Assembly (NCBI GenBank): GCA_002179805.1 | Contig: NAVB01000244.1 | Span: 1-62,431 of the forward strand | Reading direction: 5' to 3' | Source of the DNA: Acanthamoeba lenticulata | Lineage: Eukaryota; Discosea; Longamoebia; Acanthamoebidae | Length of the DNA: 62,431 bases | Shown: positions 21,986 to 32,200 of the stretch, one piece after another | Position numbering within the stretch: position 1 is the stretch's first letter | How the letters are laid out: every line of letters begins with the position of its first letter | Notes under the pieces: model-generated | Seen by the model: only the letters and a program-made list of their open reading frames with translations | Database searches by the model: none | What the model was told of the DNA's origin: nothing | Made by a program: the position numbers and the translations under genes

Positions 21986-23900
21986 ATGAGCGGCCACGAT
22001 GAAGACGAACAGGAGCAGAAACTGATGCTGCTCGGCATGGAAAAGACGACGGCAAATGACCACAACTTGGGTTTGTTGCGGTCAATGGTGGACTACGAGA
22101 TGCACATCCCTTTCCAGGTGCCCCACATCCCCCACACTGAGGGTGCCGTCTTTTGGGACAACTGGCTGCACCACTCCCATGCCGACCTCGAGCATTCTCG
22201 CGAGTCCTACACGCCTCCGCCACCACTGGGGGTGCGCTTGTTCGTTCTGGCCCTGCTTTTCCTCCTCGTCTTCGGCCCCTCCCTCAGCTACGCTTCCATC
22301 GGAGCTCTCTACACCCAACTCAAGACTGACATGGGGTACTCCGGTCCCTGTCCTCCACCTCTTTTACGCGACCAAGTGGCGCTGGACTTACCCCCCCAGC
22401 CTGCAAACAGATTTACAGACGGAGAGCTCGGGTTCCTGTTCTCGGCCTACGCGCTGCCCAACATCGTGGCGGTGTTCTTTGCTGGCATCATGGTCGACAG
22501 CCTGGGCGTCAATCTGTGCCTTGTGCTCTTTGCCAGCCTCTACATGGTCGGCAACTTGCTTTCCTTAGGCCAGACCTACATGTATCTCCTCGTTGGACGC
22601 ATCCTCTACGGCCTCGGCCTCGAGTGCGTTGCAGGTTCGTGCTCGCTTCGCCTTCTTTTACTTCTTCTACTTGGACTTTTTTCTGCGGCTGACAAGAAGA
22701 TGCTACGCCATCATCTCAGTCGTGCAGGAAGCGCTGCTTGCGCGATGGTACTCGAAGGACACAACAGTGACACTGTCGGTGGCCCTGGCCGTGTGCAAGC
22801 TCTCGGTCCGAATGAGCTCCTTCATTTGCATGTACAGCGTGCCCGATGTCTACGCGCACTGGGGCTTCTTCAACATGCTCCTCATCACCGTCGTCTTTGT
22901 GGCCATCTCCTACGCGTCGGCGCTCACCCTCGTGTTTGTCGACAAGCGCTACGAGACGTACCTCAAGCCGCACTCGAGGGAGGGGTTCTCGTGGGGCGGC
23001 ATCCTCCAACTGCCGCTTCTCTTCTGGGCGCTCGTCGTCACCACGTTTGGCGTCTACGGCACCATCTTGCCGTTCATCTCCTTCTCGAGCGAGTTCCTCC
23101 AGCAAAAGTGGGGCATGGCTGACGTGGAGGCCGCGCGGGTGTCGTCCAGCCTCTACCTCGCGGCCACCATCGTCGTCGTGCCGTTTGGCTTCCTCATCGA
23201 CCGCTACGGCCACCGCATGACGCTCACATTCACGGCCTGCGTGCTGCCGCTGGTGGCCTACAGTCTTCTGCTTTTCACAGACATCAACCCGTTCGTTGGT
23301 AAGGCCTCACGCGTTCTTCTTCTTCTTCTTCTCTTCATTCATCATGTCGTCGTCGGCTAACACCATCACAACGACCACAACAGGATGCTCGCTGTTGGGC
23401 GTCACGCACGGACTGCTCCCCGCCGCAGTCTTCCCGTCGGTGGCGCTCATCGTCAAGCCCAAGATGGTTGGCTCGGCCTACGGCATTCTCACCTCAGCCC
23501 TCAACGCTGCGCTCTTCATTTCGCCGTTCCTTCTCGGCCTTGTGCCGGACATGCTTGGAGAGGTCGACAACACCGTCGGCTCGATCTGTACGTTGACCTT
23601 CATCTTCATCTTCATGAACCCTTGAACGACCCTTGGTGCTGACTCTGGTTGGTCGTGTTAGCGGGCGTGACCAAGGTGTCGGTGGCGCGCATCGAGATGC
23701 TCGGCGGCTTCGCCCTTCTGGGCCTGCTCGGGGCTGTCACGGCATGGTACCTCGACGCGCACTCGGGCAGCATGCTCGAGCGGACGTGCGTGCTCAAGCT
23801 GGGCGCCAAGGTGAGCGATCGTCTCCTCCAGCAAAGCCAGCAGCTCTTTGAAGACAACACCCCACCAGCAGGCGAACACGAGAAAGAGCTCAAAATGTAA
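21986..23900 (+). CDS. MFSD1-type major facilitator transporter, tandem copy B
   Basis: The paralogue of copy A with the same five-exon structure and about the same length. It keeps the family landmarks (LPNIVAVFFAGIMVDSLGV, VGRILYGLGLECVA, GFLIDRYGHRMTL, GSAYGILTSALNAALF). Much of the second exon is nucleotide-identical to copy A, while introns and the N-terminal tail differ. The tail reads EDEQEQKLMLLGMEK and lacks the exact acidic dileucine of copy A, so the two may sort to different membranes; that is inference. C-terminal tails are similar (CVLKLGAKVSD). The substrate is likely dipeptides or other small solutes if MFSD1-like. Confidence 0.86.
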
Positions 23901-23948
23901 ATAGTGTTTTTTTCTTGTTTTTTGAAGGATATTTAAAAAAAGTTAAAA

Positions 23949-25223
23949 TTAAATCACTCCTTTTTCTTGATCTAGTTGTTCTCGAGCCGCCTCGCTGCAC
24001 GGGCAGCCGTTTACGATAGCCCACTCGAGCACAGCCAGGTGGCCTGCGTTGGCGGCGGCGGAGCAGGTTGACTCGTCCCACGGGCAGCCGTTGGCACGCG
24101 CCCACTCGAGTACAGCCAGCTGGCCACACGCGGCCGCGTTGCTGCAGGTCTGCTCGTCCCACGGGCAGCCGTTGGCCTGCGCCCACTGGAGCACGCTCAA
24201 GTGGCCTCCCCCGGCCGCACCGATGCAGGTGCCCTCGTCCCACGGGCAGCCGTTGGCGCGCGCCCATTGCAGCACCTCGAGATGCCCTTTATGCGCGGCG
24301 AGACAACACGTCGATTTGTCCCACGGGCAGCCGTTGGCACGCAGCCACTGGAGAACGGTCAGGTGGCCACTCTCGGCCGCCTCGCTGCATGTGGACGCGT
24401 CCCACGGGCAGCCGTTGGCGTGGGCCCACGCGAGCACGTCCAGATGGCCTGCGTTGGCGGCAAGGTTGCACGTGTACTTGTCCCACGGGCAACCGTTGGC
24501 GCGTGCCCACTGGAGCACGGCCAGCTGGCCAGTCGAGGCCGCGTAGGTGCACACGAGCTTGTCCCATGGACAGCGCTGCGCGCGGGCCCACTGGAGCACG
24601 TCGAGGTGGCCGACCCGAGCCGCTTCAATGCAGGTCCACGCGTTCCACGGGCAGCCGTTTTGGCGTGCCCACTGGAGGACGTCGAGGTAGCCGCCTCGGG
24701 CCGCAAAGGTGCAGGTCCCCTCGTCCCACGGGCAGTCGTTTTGGCGCGCCCATTGGAGGACGTCGAGGTGGCCGCCCTCGGCAGCAAAGGTGCAGGTCTG
24801 TTGGTCCCACGGGCAGCCGTTTTGACGTGCCCATTGGAGGACGTCAAGGTGGCCGCCCTCGGCCGCGTTGTTGCAGGTCTGTTGGTCCCACGGGCAGGCA
24901 TTGGCACGCGCCCACTGGAGCGTGGCCAAGTGGCCTCCCTTGGCCGCGCTTGCGCAGGTTTCCTCGTCCCACGGACAGCCGTTTTGGCGCGCCCACCGGA
25001 GCAGGGACAGGTGGCCCGCCCCAGCGAACACGGCAGCCAAAGAGGCATCGCTCTCCTCCTCCTCTTCCTCCGGCACCACCTTAAGCGCACAAACAGCCGA
25101 CAAGCCAAGCACACGGGCCCAGCGGCGACAGACAGCACGGCACACAAAACGTCTCATGACCTGCGCAGTGAAAGCCAGAATGAGGCCCAGCAGCTCGTCC
25201 ATCACTTCTTCCATTTTTTTCAT
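23949..25223 (-). CDS. F-box-like plus ankyrin-repeat protein of giant-virus/amoeba type
   Basis: A single uninterrupted exon of 424 residues. The N-terminus (MDELLGLILAFTA, VCRAVCRRWARVLG) looks like a degenerate F-box. Thirteen near-identical 27-residue repeats then cover residues 68-418. Their consensus is GHLDVLQWARANGCPWD followed by xxTCxxAAexG. The TGxTxLHxAA core of animal ankyrins is absent; this version is typical of repeats abundant in mimiviruses and relatives, and in their amoebal hosts. F-box plus ankyrin proteins commonly recruit targets to SCF ubiquitin ligases. The absence of introns, in a region where most genes have several, fits transfer or retroposition, though the direction (virus to host or host to virus) cannot be read from this sequence. 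The next ATG, three codons in, is an alternative start. Confidence 0.88.
   Translation of the reverse strand: MKKMEEVMDELLGLILAFTAQVMRRFVCRAVCRRWARVLGLSAVCALKVVPEEEEEESDASLAAVFAGAGHLSLLRWARQNGCPWDEETCASAAKGGHLATLQWARANACPWDQQTCNNAAEGGHLDVLQWARQNGCPWDQQTCTFAAEGGHLDVLQWARQNDCPWDEGTCTFAARGGYLDVLQWARQNGCPWNAWTCIEAARVGHLDVLQWARAQRCPWDKLVCTYAASTGQLAVLQWARANGCPWDKYTCNLAANAGHLDVLAWAHANGCPWDASTCSEAAESGHLTVLQWLRANGCPWDKSTCCLAAHKGHLEVLQWARANGCPWDEGTCIGAAGGGHLSVLQWAQANGCPWDEQTCSNAAACGQLAVLEWARANGCPWDESTCSAAANAGHLAVLEWAIVNGCPCSEAAREQLDQEKGVI
23970..25022 (-). repeat. Thirteen tandem 81-bp coding repeats
   Basis: The repeats encode the 27-residue ankyrin units. On the plus strand each contains a near-constant core reading cgtcccacgggcagccgtt (CPWD/NGC codons), spaced 81 bases. 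Units 2-5 on the minus strand are the most alike at the DNA level, suggesting recent unit duplication; the last unit (CPCSEAAREQL) is degenerate. Confidence 0.9.
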
Positions 25224-25282
25224 TCATGCGTTGAGCAAAGCTAGAGCAGCAAAAAGGCTGAATCGCCCGACAATACAATTAA

Positions 25283-25326
25283 TTCGCCCCACCCAGACAA
25301 TATAAAATTATTTCGCCCCACCCAGA
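25283..25326. repeat. Direct repeat of the tRNA-Gln 3' end
   Basis: The 15-mer ttcgccccacccaga occurs at 25283-25297 and at 25312-25326, 29 bases apart. The second copy is the 3' acceptor and T-stem of the tRNA-Gln gene; the first lies just beyond its 3' end. A weaker third unit (atcgcccgacaata) begins at 25262. Duplication of a tRNA 3' end beside the gene can mark integration at a tRNA, or simple tandem slippage. Confidence 0.7.
25304..25307 (-). terminator. Pol III terminator of tRNA-Gln
   Basis: Four Ts on the minus strand (TAATTTTATA context), 5 bases after the tRNA discriminator base, as expected for RNA polymerase III termination. Confidence 0.6.
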
Positions 25327-25384
25327 TTTGAACTGGGGTCCTAGGTACCAGAAACCCATATGCTGCCAACTACACCATGAGGCG
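25313..25384 (-). tRNA. tRNA-Gln (anticodon CTG)
   Basis: A 72-nt cloverleaf without intron. The acceptor CGCCTCA pairs with TGGGGCG (one G-T). The T arm is CCCAG-TTCAAAT-CTGGG. The anticodon arm is TGGGT-TTCTGGT-ACCTA with U33 and anticodon CTG, reading CAG. The D arm (GTGT...GCAT) contains the invariant AGTTGG. The discriminator base is A. B-box bases (GTTCAAATC) are in place. Confidence 0.9.
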
Positions 25385-25714
25385 ATGTTGTTAGCTGATA
25401 GTGTTGGTGTGGGAATATTGCATCAGCCCCAAAACCGGAAAGAAGCCAAGACAACAACGGCGAACACAATTTTAGGTAGAACGCCTTTCGCCTGCTTCTT
25501 ATTGTGCCCCTACTGAACCATCAAACTGCACCCAGGGTCCAAACAAAACCGCTTCTCGCAGTTCAACAAGTAAAGTACACTCTCTACCAACCGCTTAATG
25601 TGGCACCTGGGCCAAAAAAGAAAGACAGCCAAGCCAACGCACCAACCCGGTACTTATGACCAGTTCTAATCAAACTCAATAACACAACTCACTCTTCCAC
25701 TGGGTGGGCACTAG
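25385..25714. other. Intergenic stretch upstream of the Kelch-F-box-Rac gene
   Basis: No gene seen. It must contain the promoter of the next gene, and probably its first tiny exon. One candidate is ATGACCA at about 25656 with donor GTTCTA and acceptor CACTAG at 25714; this is unproven. Confidence 0.35.
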
Positions 25715-28700
25715 AGGGCGAAGCGCGCGCAAACTGGAACCAACTGGCCACAGGCGGCGAGGCCCCACCGGCCCGCTACGGCCACTCACTCGTCGTCATT
25801 CCAGGCGACGCCGCCCTCAACCGCGCCGCAACCGTGCTTCTCTTTGGCGGTTCCGACCAGGTTTGTTGAGTTTCGCTGCTTCTTCGCCTCTCTTGAGGGA
25901 AAACTGCTCACGCTGAGGGCCAAACCCAGGTGGAGTTCTCCAACGAGGTGTTTGCCCTTTCATGGCACGACAAGCACTGGCGCGTGCTTCAGGAAGGCGG
26001 CCCTGATGAGGAGCCCAGCGCGGGCGGAGGAGCGGCGCCGCTCGGGATGCCTGTCAAGCGCCATTTCCACACAGCCGTCGTGTGGCCGCAGCTGCCCGGC
26101 AACGAAGACGAAGCTTTGGAGGAGGACGACAACGACAAGAAGAAAGGCAAAGAAAAGGCTTCAAGCAAAAAGAACAAGAGGAACAAGAAGGAGAAGAAGC
26201 CAAAACAGAGCAGCAACGAGAACGAGGAAGAGGAGGACCATGATGACGCAGGCGATCAAGAAGACAAGCCAAGCGTAGTTCCCAAGATGTATGTGTTTGG
26301 TGGCAAGAGCAATGGCTACTTTAACGACATCTGGCAGTTCGACTTGGGTGCGCCTTTCGCCGTGTCTCTTGTTTTCTTCTTTATTTATTTATTTATTTAT
26401 TTTGCTGCTTATGCTGTGCTCATCTCCTGTACGCGTGCGCAGAGGCCAATGCGTGGGAAGAGGTCAAGCCAGCATCTGACAGCGCAGGCACACCGAGCAG
26501 GCCACCGGCCAGGCGGTATGGCCACAGCGCGGTGGTGCGCGGCGACGAGATGTGGGTCTTTGGTGGGTTTGACTGCGATTCATGGGTTTGCGACGACCTC
26601 TGGGCCTTCCACTTTGGTGCGTGCGCCTCTCGTCTGGCTGGCTCTTATGACCTCTTGAGTGCTGATGATGATTCCTGCGCAGTGAACAAGACCTGGCGTC
26701 GGGTCGAGGCGGCCAAGGGCCACAACAAGAGCCCGCCGCCGCGGTTCCAGCACTCGGCAGTCTACTGCCGCGCGCTCGACCGCATGGTCGTGTTTGGCGG
26801 CAAGAGCGACAAGGGCCTCGTGCTGGGCGACCTGTGGAGCTTTGACTTTGCCTCGCAGAAGTGGGAGCCGCTCGACGACAACCACCACGACAACAGTGGC
26901 TCCAGCGCTGCTCCTGCTGCTGCTCGACCGGCGGCGCGCTACGGGCATGCGGCGCTGCTTGACGTGTACGGCGAGAGCATGCTGGTGCTCGACGGCGGCT
27001 CACAGTCCGCCTTTGGCGATCTCTGGCAGTTCCACTTTGGTGCGCCGCCCTGCTGTTCCTTGTCTTCGCCATCGCTGTCGTCGTCATCATGAGTACGAGT
27101 GGTTGCTTAACGCCGACCGTCTGGTGGCGCAGAGTCCAAGCGCTGGAGGCGGTGGGCGGTTTCGGGCAAGAAGCTCGAGCTGACTTCGCACGCCGTGGCC
27201 TGGGTCGACCCGGAGCACCACACGCTGGTGTGTTTCGGTGGACGCCAAGGGGCCGGCCTGCCCACGGACCAAGCCCGCTATCGTACGGCTCTCTTTCCTT
27301 ACCCTTTGTGTGATGTTGCTGCTGTTGATGCTGATGGCGGCCATGGCGATGATGGGGACAGTGGTGCTGCCGCAAGTGGCCGCGCCCAAGTCCTTGGCCA
27401 AGAAGGGAGGCAAGAAGAGCGGCAAGCGTGGGGCAGATCGACAGCATGTGTGGACGGCCACCGACACGGAGCTCGAAGCGCTTTTGCCAGACGAAGTGCT
27501 ACTGCTCATCTTTTCCTTCATCGGGGCGGACGTGACGAGCCTGTGCCAGGCCGCCTGCGCCTCCCGCCGGTTCGGCTCCCTTTGCGTCCCCTTTGTCTTG
27601 AGGCCCGCCCTTTCCCCCGCCTCATCCGGGCCTCATGTGGCACGCCGCTGGTCTGTGCAGGTGGAACGCGATGATTACGACAGAGAACGCGCTGTGGGAG
27701 CGCGCTGTGGCGCAGCAGCAGGAGCTTCAGTGGAAGAACCGTAAGCGTTACATGGACGAGCCTGGCGGTCTGCGCGGCCTGCTTGTCGCGCTTGCTGCCG
27801 TACGTGGCGCGCTTCTTTTCGTCGTTGTTACTGTCTGAAGCTGTCCTGAACTCACACATGCGACACGCCACGCAATACTTGCAGGAGAATCGGCTGATGA
27901 AGGAGAGGCTGGGCAACGTGCGCCAGGACTATCAAAAGTTCTTGAGACCCGGCAAGACCCACAAACTCTACGGCAGCGTCCCCCATATGATCAACCTCAA
28001 GATGGTCGTCGTGGTGCGTTGTTGAGCCGGCCTGGGCACACAAAGGACAGGTCGTCCTGATTGATGGTGTGTTGGCGATGGTTGATGCTTGTGCAGGGCG
28101 ACGGTGCTGTGGGCAAGACCTGCACACTGATCTCTTACACGACCAATGCCTTCCCCGGCGAATACATTCCCACTGTGTTTGGTACGAATGACATTGTTGT
28201 GGTTGATGATGTTGTATTTCACTGGACACTGAGAGGCTGTTTCCTCTCATTGTGCGCAGACAACTACTCGGCCAACGTGATGGTGGGCGGAGTGCCCATA
28301 AGCCTGGGATTGTGGGACACAGCGGGACCGGAAGACTACGACCGTCTGCGCCCGTTGAGTTATCCCCAAACGGATGTCTTCCTCGTGTGCTTCAGTCTGG
28401 TCAATCGATGCTCATTTGCGAACGTCAAGGCCAAGGTGCGGGCATTATTCTTTTCTTTTCTCGAATTTTAAAGTATTTTTTCTTCACACACTGTTTTCGT
28501 TGTCCAGTGGGTGCCCGAGATAAAGCACCACTGTCCCGACACGCCCTTCATTCTGGCTGGCACCAAGCTCGATCTGCTCGCTGGCGACACCGAGGACAGC
28601 CGTGCCGTGCTGACGCGGCTGGCTGATCAGAAGCAGCCGCCAGTGGGCTTTGATGAAGCAAGGGAGATGGCGCGCGAGCTGGGCGCGGCTGGATTCATTG

Positions 28701-28822
28701 CGTACTCATCGCTCACACAGCAGAACCTCAAGTTCCTCATGGACGAATGCTGCAGGACCGGCATCATCCACAATACAGGCGGTAGCCAGCAGTCAGGGCG
28801 CGGTGGCTGCCTGCTCAGCTGA
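25715..28822 (+). CDS. Kelch repeat - F-box - Rac-like GTPase fusion protein
   Basis: One continuous spliced frame from six Kelch blades through an F-box into a complete Rho-family GTPase. Kelch blades show [76 protein letters not shown] and CFGGRQG. The F-box is [18 protein letters not shown] then [13 protein letters not shown], whose junction (donor 27570, acceptor 27660) restores the motif. About 70 linker residues lead to [14 protein letters not shown]. The GTPase keeps switch I (YIPTVFDNY), WDTAG and TKLD, but has Pro at the Rac Gln61 position (AGPEDYDR), and SSL for the SAL motif. It ends GGCLLS, a CAAX box; Ser at X favours farnesylation. Exons 27885-28013, 28097-28181, 28260-28435 and 28508-28822 fit exactly. 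The true first exon and ATG are not resolved. Likely a membrane-anchored SCF adaptor. Confidence 0.82.
26381..26403 (+). repeat. (TTTA)n microsatellite in an intron
   Basis: A tetranucleotide run inside the third Kelch intron, a few dozen bases after its donor site. Confidence 0.85.
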
Positions 28823-28944
28823 TTGCATGTCAACAAACACCACAACTTTGATTAAAGGCACTAAAGGTTTAAAATAAAAGAAAAAGGCCCAAAAATGGAA
28901 GTAAAATGTGTATGTGTAGGTTGGTGTCTCTTGCTGAGCCTACC

Positions 28945-28948
28945 AAAA
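28945..28948 (-). terminator. Pol III terminator of initiator tRNA-Met
   Basis: Four Ts on the minus strand (CTCTTTTGG), four bases after the tRNA 3' discriminator position. Confidence 0.6.
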
Positions 28949-28952
28949 GAGT

Positions 28953-29024
28953 TAGCAGAGAGTGGTTTCGATCCACCGACCTATGGGTTATGGGCCCATC
29001 ACGCTTCCACTGCGCCACTCTGCT
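28953..29024 (-). tRNA. Initiator tRNA-Met (anticodon CAT)
   Basis: A 72-nt cloverleaf starting AGCAGAGTGGCGCAGTGGAA. The acceptor AGCAGAG pairs with CTCTGCT, so A1-U72 is present, as in eukaryotic initiators. The anticodon arm is TGGGC-CCATAAC-CCATA overall, with three G-C pairs next to the loop, the initiator hallmark. The T loop reads ATCGAAA rather than TTCGAAA, also initiator-specific in eukaryotes. There is no intron. Confidence 0.95.
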
Positions 29025-29273
29025 TACTTACTCATGACAAAATAAATCGTAAGTACAAAGGCACATGTAGCCGTTTAGTGGCCGGCGGCACTAAAATGTT
29101 GCCGGTCTGTGGGTACAATTTTTTGCAGAGGCCCCACAGCACAGTTATCCTCTGCCGAGAGTAGCCCGGTCTCCGTGTACCTCGTTGGAGCGCAAGAGAA
29201 AACATATTTCTTTTTTATTAACGAAAAACAGCGTTGCACAAGAGAGGCAGGGAATCGAGAGACAACGCATGAA

Positions 29274-32200
29274 ATGGATGGAGCACCAGTAGAGGGGAGC
29301 TTACGGTGGTTGCACAGTGGTGCGAGCAAGTGGCAGCAAAACTGGTTCGCTTTGAAGGCAGTGTCCGGACCCGCCCCCTCACTTGTGTACTCAAAGGCGC
29401 GCAACGGTCCCACGCTGGACACCATTTCGTTAGCTGCCATCCACAAAGCCGTTCCCTCTGACGGCACCAACGTACCAGAGTGGAAACCAGGTACTTGCCT
29501 GTGGTGTGACCAGTTTGTGGCTGTCTTTTCATTTATTTATTTATTTATTTTATTTTTCTTGCCCAGAATATCAGGGACGTTGCGTGCAGCTCGAGTTGGG
29601 TGGAGCCGATGGCGGGACGGAGGCGCTCTACTATCTGCTGGCCGATAACCGCGGCGAGATGCTGCGCTGGATGCGGGCCTTCACGCGGATCAAGGGCGCC
29701 CAGCGTAAGGAGAGCCTGCGCGGCCTGTCGCCGCGCATGGCAGATGTCTCGCCATCGACGCTATTGTCATCTTCCTCGTCGTCCCTCGCTTTGCCGTCGT
29801 CATCGCCGTCACCGTCATCACCATTGGCGTCGGCATCAGCGGCGTTGGTTGCCCCACTTGTCCGCTCGCGCGATTCGTCAGCACAAGACGACTCACCTTC
29901 TTCATCGCCGCCATCGACGTCTACATCACCGCCGTCATCGTCGCCGTCGTCCTCATCATCACCACCCCAGAACGGCAGCTTCGAAGCCGAACAGGCCGCC
30001 TCGCGCCAGCCCAAGGGCCCCGCACCAGGGACCAGAGCCCGAAGGCAGGCCATTCTGCTCGACAAGCCCATCAAGTTTGATGCGGCACAGGCCGCCGCCG
30101 CCACTGAGCCCGCCAACACCACCTCCGACGGCGGGGACGCCAGCGGCGCGGGCGCCGGCGATTCCGTGGAACCGGAGAAGACCGCCGGAGGGTCGCCGAC
30201 GCCCGTGCGGAGCAAGCTGCAGGAGCTCGAGGAGCGGCGCAAGCTCCTCGCCGCGCGGGCTGCGGTGCCGCCGTCGACGGCTGTGGCTGCGACCAGCTCG
30301 GCTGCTGATGTTGCTGCCGCGGCGCCTGCGAAGGCCGACAACGGCGGGGCGACCGGTGATGGACAGGCCGTGGCGACGGAGCAGCGGCTCAAGGAGATGG
30401 AGCTCAAGGCCGAGCAGCGACGCAAGCAGGCCGAGGAGCTCGTGGCCCGGCGCCAGGCCCTGCAGCAGCTCCAACAGCAGAAGCAACAGCAGCAGCAGCA
30501 GCAGCAGCAGAAGCCCAAGCCCAAGCCGCCGCCCAAGCCGTCGTCTCTGACAGACACTGCGGCTCCGGCCTCGATCCCGTCACCCGAGACAGAGGTCAGC
30601 AATGCGCCGCAGCCAACGCCAGAAGCGACAAACGAGACCGAGACCGAACCGGAGCCCGAGGTGGAGCCAGAAGAGGCAAGCAGGGAGCAGCAGGAGCCTG
30701 CGTCGGGGATCGAGCGGTGGAAGGCGAGGATGGAGAGCCGGGACGCGGCGCAGGGCAACATTCAGCGCATGCTCGTGGGCGAGCTCCAGGCCCGGCTGTC
30801 GCCCCGCCAGGCCCCGAAGCCCGAGACGCAGCAACCGCCGCAGCAAGAAGAACCCGCGTTCGAAGCCAAGAATGAAGCCGAGGCCGAGGTTGAGACCAAG
30901 GCCGAGGCCGAGAGTCCTACGCAGCCCGAGGTCGAGCGGCGCCAGGATGCGGAGGCCAATGTAGAGGAGAAGGAGCAGCCAAAAGACGAAGAGCCTGAAA
31001 AGGCCGTGGACAAGAAAGAGGAAGAGGAAGAGGCGGAGAAGAAGGAGGAGGAGGAGGAGGAGGAACATCGCCGACAACGCGAGGCCGAAGCCGCGGAAGA
31101 AGAGGAGCGCCGGCGAGCTGAGGAGGCGGCCACGGCAGCAGCATCGGCAGCCATGAGGGAGCGTGAGGCCGAGGCTGAAGCGGAGCAGAAGCGACGCGAA
31201 GCAGAAGAGGCTGAAGAGGCGCTCAGACTCGTCGACGAACCCAAGGCTCCAGAGGAGGCCAACATAGAAAAGAACGAAAACGAAGAAGAGAGACGCGCGA
31301 AAGCGACGGCGACGGTTGAGTCGACGACCACCAAGGTCGATACCAAAACAGCCCAGACGCCTGCGAATGAGGCGCCGGAACCGAACGACGACGAGCAGCT
31401 GCTCAAGCAGCGCGTGGACGAGATCGAGGCGAAGAAGCGACGCATGCTCGAGCGCATGCGGCAGCGCGAGCAGACCCGGCGGGACGTGTCCGGGTCGACG
31501 GCCCCTGCGCCCAACGTGGCGAACGGGGCTGATGACAGCGCGCAAGAGAAGCGAAGGAGTTGGGTGAGCGTCAAGCCCGAGGAGGCGCGCGGGGACAACC
31601 CCGAGGAGGATGAGGCCCGGCGCCGGGAGCGCCAGCGCCGCTCGGGCTGGTTCGCCAAGCCCCTCCCGACCGAGCAAAAGAACGAAAACGAAAGCGAAAG
31701 CGAAGCCGAGGTCCGAGAGAAGAAGGAGGCCATGCGCAAGATGCTCGAGATGCTTCAGCAACAAAAGGCCGAGCGGGCCGAGGAGCGCGAGCGGCTCAAG
31801 AAGCTGCTCGAGGAACGCAAGCGCAAGAAAGTCGAGGAGTACGACCGGCTGCTCCAGGATCACAACAACGACAACAAAAATGACGACAAGAACAACGACG
31901 AGCCCGTCGTCGTCGAGCAGCAGCAGGAGCAACAGCAGCAGCAGCCGGAGGAAGACAAGCAGCGCGCCGAGCTGAGGCGGCTCAAGGAGGAGATGCGCAG
32001 CATCCGGAGCACGATCGTCCTGCTGGACCGGGAGCGCGACTCGCTCGACGAGCGCATCGCGCACGTGCGCCGGGCCGAGGAGGCCGCATTGGCCCGCGAG
32101 CGTGAGCGCCAGGCGGCCGAGGAACAGCGCCGGCTGGAGCGCGAACTCCGCGAGGAGGTGCTGCGGGCCCAGGCCCGGGCCGTCCTTCTCCGGCGCTACG

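Noticed and set aside
23970..25022. Array of 81-base repeats considered as a CRISPR-like array
   Set aside because: The repeats encode a continuous protein in one frame, the units are themselves the conserved sequence, and the setting is eukaryotic.
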